From: Bartonella grahamii ATCC 700132
GTDB taxonomy: Bacteria > Pseudomonadota > Alphaproteobacteria > Rhizobiales > Rhizobiaceae
Direction of reading: 5' to 3'
Assembly: GCF_000518085.1 (NCBI RefSeq)
Contig: NZ_JACX01000005.1
Location: forward strand, 86,070-150,069
DNA: 64,000 nt
A program made the translations under genes and the position numbers. Within the stretch, counting starts at the first letter, position 1. Each line of letters begins with the position of its first letter. The notes below the pieces were generated by a model. That model was not told where the DNA came from, searched no databases, and saw only the letters and a list, made by a program, of their open reading frames with translations. This document shows positions 58,510 to 64,000 of this stretch, piece by piece.

Positions 58510-59346
58510 TCAATTTAATAAACCAATTTCGCGCATTTTCATTAAAATTGTGTGATTAATTTTACCTGTTACAGGAAGATCAAACATTTTTTGAAACTGT
58601 TTTAAGGCTTCTATCGTCTTTTGATCTTCTATTCCTGTGACAATAACCTCTTCATTCCCAAAAATATGTAAAGCTTTTTGCACTTGTATAATATCTTCGA
58701 CAGCAGGCTCTGAAATAGCTTCTTTTAAGTGCGTCATATTTTTTGTATTTTTTGTTTCTATTTCGCTCTGCTTAATTAATATCGCAATTTCATCTGTTGC
58801 GGGATTAGATAGAGCATTCTTTTGCATTCTCTGAGCAGTTTGTTGTTTCCATAAAGTGATAGCTCGGCGTGTTTTAGGTCCTTCCAGTCCATCTAAAGGT
58901 CCATCATAGAGTCCTAATTTTGCTAGTTCTTTTTGCTTTTCCAGAATGCTTGCTGATTGAGGAGGTAAAGGTGAATTTGTATGGTGATGACTTGGAGAAT
59001 GTAGAGAAGTTACACGAGAGAGTTCTTGTGATTTTGCTTCTTTTTCCAATAAAGCAGAGCTCTTCCCTATACTTTGAACGGAGGAAAATTTCATTTGAGT
59101 TAAAATATTTTGATGCGTTGTCATTTGCGAAAATAAAGCATTAAATGAAATAAATAAAAAACTAATGCTAAAAAGAAGAGATCCAACAAAAAATAAAGTA
59201 TTTTTTCGTGTATAGAAATAAAGAGTTTTTGCTATCCAAAAAATAAAATGAAAAATTATAAGAAGAAGTGTTATAACAATACTACTATAGTATTTACGGT
59301 GTTTTACAGTTTTTTTTCGGGTCGTCTTTCGTTTTGTTGTCATCAT
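58510..59346 (-). CDS. Membrane protein with two peptidoglycan-binding domains
   Basis: The 278-residue product starts with a Lys/Arg-rich cytosolic tail, two hydrophobic helices (about 20-42 and 50-72), a Ser/His-rich linker with SPSHHHTNSPLPP, and two PG_binding_1-type repeats: KQKELAKLGLYDGPLDGLEG with TRRAITLWKQQ (about 133-172), and IIQVQKALHIFGNEEVIVTG with IEALKQFQKMFDLPVTG (about 215-275). It likely tethers the membrane to the wall. The neighbours DUF5330 and sufE are a common Rhizobiales arrangement. ATG 59346 or 59343 are both possible; the ribosome site is weak. Confidence 0.82.
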   Translation of the reverse strand: MMTTKRKTTRKKTVKHRKYYSSIVITLLLIIFHFIFWIAKTLYFYTRKNTLFFVGSLLFSISFLFISFNALFSQMTTHQNILTQMKFSSVQSIGKSSALLEKEAKSQELSRVTSLHSPSHHHTNSPLPPQSASILEKQKELAKLGLYDGPLDGLEGPKTRRAITLWKQQTAQRMQKNALSNPATDEIAILIKQSEIETKNTKNMTHLKEAISEPAVEDIIQVQKALHIFGNEEVIVTGIEDQKTIEALKQFQKMFDLPVTGKINHTILMKMREIGLLN

Positions 59347-60477
59347 TTTTATTTTCAGTTGCGTTTATGTTTCACAAAGAAACGAATGCAAATTAGTTCT
59401 TACTTTTCGCTAGAGAGAAATGCATTTACATTATTGTTTTTTCCTTTCAAACTCCTAGAATAAGCAGCTTCATTCTATCAATGTATAAGTTGATCAATCA
59501 ACAAGAGCTCTTATCAATTTTTATTAATTTCAGATTTTACAAATCTTTCAATATGTATAAAGAGAACATCGAATGATTAACGTTCAAGAGCATTTTAGTG
59601 TTTGCAAACTGCATTATCACATATAATCATCTCAATAATAATATCACGTTATTCTTCATTTTTGGCGCAGATGTTTGCCTATCATTTAAAAACAAGTTAG
59701 AGACTATTTTTCTATAACGTTAAAAAGATAAGAGTCATTATATTCTTTACAATTTACATATATAGGGTTACTTTTCTGTAAACGGTTTGGTGAGAATACT
59801 GGTCTCTTAAGGTTATTATATTTTAGTGGAGTTACTTTTGTATCAATTAAATTGATGTTTACAATGTTATAGAAAAACTTGTCTTGAGATCTTGAGATGG
59901 AGTTATAAGAGATGAAGCTATTGTTTGATCTTTTGATCGACATATTGATCATGTTGGTGATGTTCTAGTAAAAATTTTATAGATAATATAAATATTTTAT
60001 CACTACTAGAGTCAGAATAACAGAGTCTGACTCTTTTTAGCCTTTTCAACTAAGCTAAGATGATGAACTATTATTTAAAATAAGTATGTACACAATATAG
60101 AAAAGAAATTGGACTCTGTGTTTAATCCTTATCTCATTGCTACACTTTCTTGTGGAATAAAAGGTTATAAATGTGGGGAGTACATTTCTTAACTCTTATG
60201 CACGATCATGGTTATATCTCTCATTTTTTATCATGGTATGTTCATTAATATGATCAGCCTGTAAGTGTATAATTGGGATGTTAAATTTTTACTGAATAGA
60301 CAATGTATCCCATTTTATACAGCGGCATTGTGCCATATTTATAAAAAAGCCAATGATATAGATCCAATAAATGAATACTCAATTTTATAAAAAACAAATT
60401 TTATAAATTGTTTATAAAGAAACAGTGTATAAAATGCTTCTTTTATTGTATTTACCACTGCGGTACATTGATTGCCC
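59347..60477. other. AT-rich gap before the DUF5330 gene
   Basis: About 1.1 kb with divergent genes on either side. The only frame of note (59704-59952, minus, 82 codons) has an ATG but no ribosome site and no family resemblance, so I leave it out as a gene. The promoters of both neighbours must lie here; I could not mark them. No repeats were noticed. Confidence 0.5.
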
Positions 60478-60795
60478 ATGATACGTTTTTTAATCAAATT
60501 ATCATTTTTTTTATTTTTTATTTTTGTCATTATTTCATTTTTTGTAGCAAATCCAAGCAGTGACCATTCTTCTAGCCCCAAAAATAATGAAACAACAACG
60601 AGCGATGTGATTAGTGCATTTAAAGAAGCTTTAAATGACCTAGGAGCATTTTGTGACCGTAATATAGAAACCTGCAAAGTAGGAAAATCATTTTTAAGTT
60701 CACTTGGTGAACGCGCATATTACGGTGCAAGAGCTGCTTATGAATATTTAGGCAACATATTAGGGAAAAACAATAATATCAGAGATTTCCCCTAA
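60478..60795 (+). CDS. DUF5330-type small exported protein
   Basis: The 105-residue product has a hydrophobic N-terminal helix (IRFLIKLSFFLFFIFVIISFF), likely signal peptide or anchor, and a short periplasmic domain with AFKEALNDLGAFCDRNIETCKVG and ERAYYGARAAYEYLGNIL. The CDRN-x-ETC pattern and YGAR-x-AYEYL end fit DUF5330, a Rhizobiales family usually found beside sufE, as here. Two Cys residues suggest a disulfide. I chose ATG 60478; the frame opens two codons earlier with a TTG. Function unknown. Confidence 0.78.
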   Translation: MIRFLIKLSFFLFFIFVIISFFVANPSSDHSSSPKNNETTTSDVISAFKEALNDLGAFCDRNIETCKVGKSFLSSLGERAYYGARAAYEYLGNILGKNNNIRDFP

Positions 60796-60961
60796 TGTTT
60801 CTTGTAAAATCGCAATACAAGAGTTCTTACAAAACCATACAATGTTATCTTGAAATAAGGATTTTTAACGTTCTTCGTGTTATTTATGTTAGGAAGAATA
60901 AATATTTATTTTTTATAAGTGTATTTAAGAATGATTATTCAAACGAAACAGGACTAAAATA

Positions 60962-61372
60962 ATGGCGGAAACAATTGGTAATATCATAGAGAATTTTTCG
61001 CTTTTGGATAATTGGGAAGACCGTTATCGTTATGTCATTGAGCTTGGCCATGAATTGCCACCTTTTCCGGAAAGCGCTCGAAACGATGCTCACAAAGTTC
61101 CTGGTTGTGTTAGCCAAGTGTGGCTTTTATCTTCACGTAATAACTCAGAAGATCCAATATTGACGTTTCAAGGTGATTCCGATGCTCATATTGTGCGTGG
61201 ACTCATTTACATACTTCTTGCTTTTTATTCAGGCAAAAAAGCTTCTGAAATTCGCAATTCCGATGCTCAAGAGCTCTTTGAAAAACTTGGTTTAAATGAA
61301 AATCTTACACCACAACGATCAAATGGTCTGAAATCAATGATTAAACGGATTCGTAACGAAAGCTATGTATAA
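60962..61372 (+). CDS. sufE: Cysteine desulfurase-activating sulfur acceptor SufE
   Basis: Takes persulfide sulfur from SufS for iron-sulfur cluster building, relevant to MutY, IspH and the RlmD-like enzyme in this window. The 136-residue product shows LDNWEDRYRYVIELGHELPP, the active-site Cys in HKVPGCVSQVWLL (residue 49) and FYSGKKASEI. AGGA is eight bases before ATG 60962. The other suf genes are elsewhere. It converges on mucR. Confidence 0.94.
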   Translation: MAETIGNIIENFSLLDNWEDRYRYVIELGHELPPFPESARNDAHKVPGCVSQVWLLSSRNNSEDPILTFQGDSDAHIVRGLIYILLAFYSGKKASEIRNSDAQELFEKLGLNENLTPQRSNGLKSMIKRIRNESYV

Positions 61373-61470
61373 TCCCCTTGATAGAAATTGCTATATATAC
61401 AAAAGCTTCACACAAAACATGTATACTGAAATCAAATTTATACACGAAACCATTTTTTCGCAAAATAAGA

Positions 61471-61908
61471 TTATTTAGTTTTTTTCCGTTTACTTTTGCG
61501 TCCAAGACCCATTTCTTTGGCCAAAGCTGATCGTGTTTTTGCATAATTAGGCGCCACCATAGGATAAGAACTATCTAACTGCCATTTTTCACGATACTCC
61601 TCTGGCAACATTCCATAATGTGTCATGAGATGACGCTTTAGAGATTTAAATTTTTTCCCATCTTCAAGGCAAATGAGATAATCAGGAAATACTGAACGCT
61701 TTGGATTAACGGCAGGCCTTTGTTTTTCAACTTCGACTTCTGTTAACTCTAGATTCCCTGCTTTACGAAAAGCAGCATGGACATCAGCAATTAAACTTGG
61801 CACTTCAGTCGGTCGAATAGAATTATTACTCACGTAGGCAGCAACAATATCAGCAACCAATGTAATAACTAAATTGCTTTCAGTCTCTAAGACTGCACGA
61901 TGTTCCAT
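61471..61908 (-). CDS. mucR: MucR/Ros-family zinc-finger transcription regulator
   Basis: Global H-NS-like regulator of envelope, exopolysaccharide and virulence genes in Rhizobiales; it binds AT-rich DNA. The 145-residue product has the oligomerising N-terminus (LVITLVADIVAAYVSNNSI) and the C-terminal finger CLEDGKKFKSLKRHLMTHYG, then PEEYREKWQL and a basic tail (KSKRKKTK). The finger ligands are Cys 80, His 93 and His 97, with Asp 83 in place of the second Cys, a substitution known in this family. AAGGA is eight bases before ATG 61908. It may regulate itself through the AT-rich gap upstream. Confidence 0.93.
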   Translation of the reverse strand: MEHRAVLETESNLVITLVADIVAAYVSNNSIRPTEVPSLIADVHAAFRKAGNLELTEVEVEKQRPAVNPKRSVFPDYLICLEDGKKFKSLKRHLMTHYGMLPEEYREKWQLDSSYPMVAPNYAKTRSALAKEMGLGRKSKRKKTK

Positions 61909-62763
61909 TCTTGTTTCCTTTAATTTAAAATTGAGTAATTCAAAATCGAGATATAGTGCATATACTCATGATATAAAGATCTCATGCACATGAGCTTCAT
62001 ATTGTACAAAAATCTTTTTTGTCAATTCAATTATTCTATAAAATTGCCAAAACACAAAAAAATCAAATAAATACCTCTTTTTTGTCATAATATAAAATAA
62101 GAAAAACGAAATTATTACATGCTAAAATATATTTTTATCCTATAACATATCATACATAACATACAATACATCACAAATATAAAAAAATATAGGATAAAAT
62201 TTATTTATTTTTTTTGAGAACGTAAAAATAAAATTACTAATTGTAAAAATATAATATATAAATTAGTATTTTTTATTTTGAATACTTATAATTTAGCAAT
62301 TTTATTTTTACTAAATTTTAAATTTATTTTTATTATTTATATTTATTAAATTTAATAATAAATAACATACTATATTATAAATAAGACACAACAGCATTAC
62401 TTATAATATAAAACTATTCATTAAAACGACATAGAATATTTTTATGTTTTATACATTAATAAAAATACTTTAAATATAGTTATTACTTTCTATAAAATTA
62501 TAAGATTATACTGTTTCAAAAAAAATCAATTCTTTTTCTCATAGTTTAATTGTCTTACCAATCACTTTCATTATAAAAGTGGTATTATATCCCTAGAAAA
62601 CAATAGCTGTGATATGTAATGGACAGAAAGGTATTAGTTTTAAAAATTATCATGGCGCTATTTTTACAAGTGAATAGAACTTATAGATTTTTACACTTGC
62701 ATCAATAATTATGATTCTAACATATAAACGAAGCTGTTAACATATTTTAATATAGGATTGTGT
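61909..62763. promoter_or_regulatory. Extremely AT-rich divergent intergenic region of mucR and the oligopeptidase gene
   Basis: About 850 bases made mostly of A and T, with no gene. A 12-bp perfect inverted repeat TTTTATCCTATA (62133-62144) and TATAGGATAAAA (62188-62199) lies about 225 bases upstream of mucR. The composition suits binding by MucR-type proteins and bending. Both divergent promoters should be here; exact boxes cannot be picked because nearly any window resembles a -10 element. Confidence 0.5.
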
Positions 62764-64000
62764 ATGACCCGCACTTTTGCAATTCCTCCCAAAGCATTTA
62801 GAATCACTCATAAGGAAATATATCATGGTATTTTTCGTGATGATCCCTATCATTGGCTACGTGCGTCTAACTGGCAAGATGTTTTTAAAAATCCTAACTG
62901 TCTTGATCCAAATATTCGACATTATCTTGAAAAAGAAAATGCTTATCAATCAGCTCAAATGGCTGATACAAAACCATTACGAGATTTGCTTTTTACCGAA
63001 ATGAAAAACAGGATCCAAGAGAATGATAGTTCTGTTCCTATAAAACATGGCCCTTTTGCTTACGGATTCTCTTATGTTACCGGAGGTCAACAACCGCATT
63101 ATTTTCGGACACCAAGGAATGGCGGAGAAAAAACCGTTTACCTTAACGGTGATGTCTTGGCAGAAGGCAAAGAATATTTCAAATTTGGTTCAGTTCAAGA
63201 ATCTCCTGACCATACACATGTGGTATGGACCTATGATGACAAAGGATCAGAATTCTATGCAGCTAAAATTCGTAATTTTGAGACATTGTCTGACTGTATG
63301 GATACAATTACTGATACATCTGGTCAAATTGTATGGGATGCTAGATCTGAAGGTTTTTTCTATACTAAAATGGATAAAAATCACCGACCTTCAGAGCTCT
63401 ATTATCACCGATTAAACACTGATCAATCACAAGATAAGCTTATTTTTCGCGAAGACAATCCAGGTTTTTTCTTAGATGTAAGCGGCTCTAAGCTTAATGA
63501 TATTATTTATATTAATATTCATGATCATGAAACATCAGAGATCTGGTTGATTCCTGCTGAGGCGCCTTTTACTACTCCCCAATGTGTACGGAAACGACAA
63601 AAAGGTATTGAATATTCACTTACAGAAGGTGGTGATGTCTTTTATATTCTGACCAATCTAGATAATGCAAAAGATTTCAAAATTATGGTAGCGCCATATA
63701 CATCTCCACAATCAGAAAATTGGTCTGAGTTTGTCCCACATCAGCTTGGGTGCCTAATATTATCCCATGATGCTTATCAAGATTTTCTTGTCTGGATCGA
63801 ACGTTTTGAGGGGCTTCCACGTATAAAAGTAATGGAACGTACCACTAAAAAAGTTAATTCCATTGCTTTTACTGAAGAGGCTTATTCTTTAGGTCTACAA
63901 GGGGTTGCAGAATATAACAGTCCAACTATTCGTTTTTCCTATTCGTCTATGACAACACCTGATCAAGTGTTTGATTATGAGATGAAAAGTCGTAAACGAA
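62764..64000 (+). CDS. S9-family oligopeptidase (protease II / oligopeptidase B-like), 5' part, cut by window end
   Basis: Prolyl-oligopeptidase-family serine peptidase. The frame from ATG 62764 runs open to the window end (412 codons). It reads MTRTFAIPPKAFRITHKEIY then DDPYHWLRASNWQDVFKNP, LEKENAYQ, LFTEMKNRIQENDSSVP and YYHRLNTDQSQDKLIF, i.e. the N-terminal helical segment and beta-propeller of the family (the usual dsD/E-YxWL and R-I-k-E-x-D texts). The catalytic Ser, Asp and His lie beyond the window. The start has no strong ribosome site. Oligopeptidase B versus other S9A members cannot be settled from this part. Confidence 0.85.
   Translation, partial: MTRTFAIPPKAFRITHKEIYHGIFRDDPYHWLRASNWQDVFKNPNCLDPNIRHYLEKENAYQSAQMADTKPLRDLLFTEMKNRIQENDSSVPIKHGPFAYGFSYVTGGQQPHYFRTPRNGGEKTVYLNGDVLAEGKEYFKFGSVQESPDHTHVVWTYDDKGSEFYAAKIRNFETLSDCMDTITDTSGQIVWDARSEGFFYTKMDKNHRPSELYYHRLNTDQSQDKLIFREDNPGFFLDVSGSKLNDIIYINIHDHETSEIWLIPAEAPFTTPQCVRKRQKGIEYSLTEGGDVFYILTNLDNAKDFKIMVAPYTSPQSENWSEFVPHQLGCLILSHDAYQDFLVWIERFEGLPRIKVMERTTKKVNSIAFTEEAYSLGLQGVAEYNSPTIRFSYSSMTTPDQVFDYEMKSRKR

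Noticed and set aside
59704-59952. 82-codon minus-strand frame in the gap before the DUF5330 gene
   Set aside because: It has an ATG but no ribosome site, no signal peptide and Asn/Ser/Ile-rich composition expected of chance frames in AT-rich DNA.

Overview
The window comes from an AT-rich alphaproteobacterium of the order Hyphomicrobiales, and the gene content points to Bartonella. Supporting signs are an F0 ATP-synthase operon separate from F1, a CcrM-type methyltransferase, an IalB-family secreted protein, a MucR/Ros regulator, a DUF5330-SufE pair, and long decayed intergenic regions holding integrase relics. The species cannot be fixed from the sequence alone. I see no tRNA, rRNA, intact transposase or CRISPR array.

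Layout. 0-1.1 kb is a decayed non-coding region. 1.1-3.8 kb holds atpI-atpB-atpE-b'-b, convergent with glyQ-glyS. 7-17 kb carries a TPR protein, a polyprenyl diphosphate synthase, an RNA methyltransferase, an S49 protease, ispE, rnhB-sua5-FAD dehydrogenase and a DUF6101 gene. After a 1.1 kb decayed gap, 18.3-30.4 kb holds purD, ubiA, pdxH, a dnaJ-like gene, fabI, aroC, ribB-like, xseB, dxs, tlyA and an rlmD-like gene. 31-44.7 kb holds tldD, an ialB-like gene, ctaB, ispH, thrB, rnhA, a DsbD-alpha-like gene, yqgE, a large degenerate GGDEF-EAL sensor, an M16 peptidase and thrC. 44.7-48.5 kb is an accessory block with three tandem paralogous secreted small proteins and decayed sequence. 48.5-56.8 kb returns to core genes (HAD phosphatase, ccrM, mutY, dciA-like, dsbA-like, ppdK). 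56.8-58.5 kb holds a nearly full-length dead tyrosine-recombinase gene. 58.5-64 kb has a peptidoglycan-binding membrane protein, DUF5330, sufE, mucR and the 5' part of an S9 oligopeptidase cut by the window end.

How the genes work together. Isoprenoid functions recur: dxs, ispE and ispH of the MEP pathway, a long-chain prenyl diphosphate synthase, UbiA (ubiquinone) and CtaB (heme O). Together they feed respiration, whose proton gradient drives the F0 sector encoded at the left end. Other genes serve amino-acid (aroC, thrB, thrC), nucleotide (purD) and cofactor (pdxH, ribB) synthesis, translation and RNA modification (glyQS, sua5, tlyA, rlmD-like), DNA maintenance (rnhA, rnhB, mutY, ccrM, xseB) and envelope or disulfide chemistry (DsbA-like, DsbD-alpha-like, IalB-like).

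The two least ordinary signals are a family of decayed integrase 5' ends scattered at seven intergenic sites, and the tandem array of three small secreted paralogs with a conserved middle motif and a glycine-rich hydrophobic tail. No complete new defence or secretion system is visible. The paralog array is the best candidate for something undescribed.
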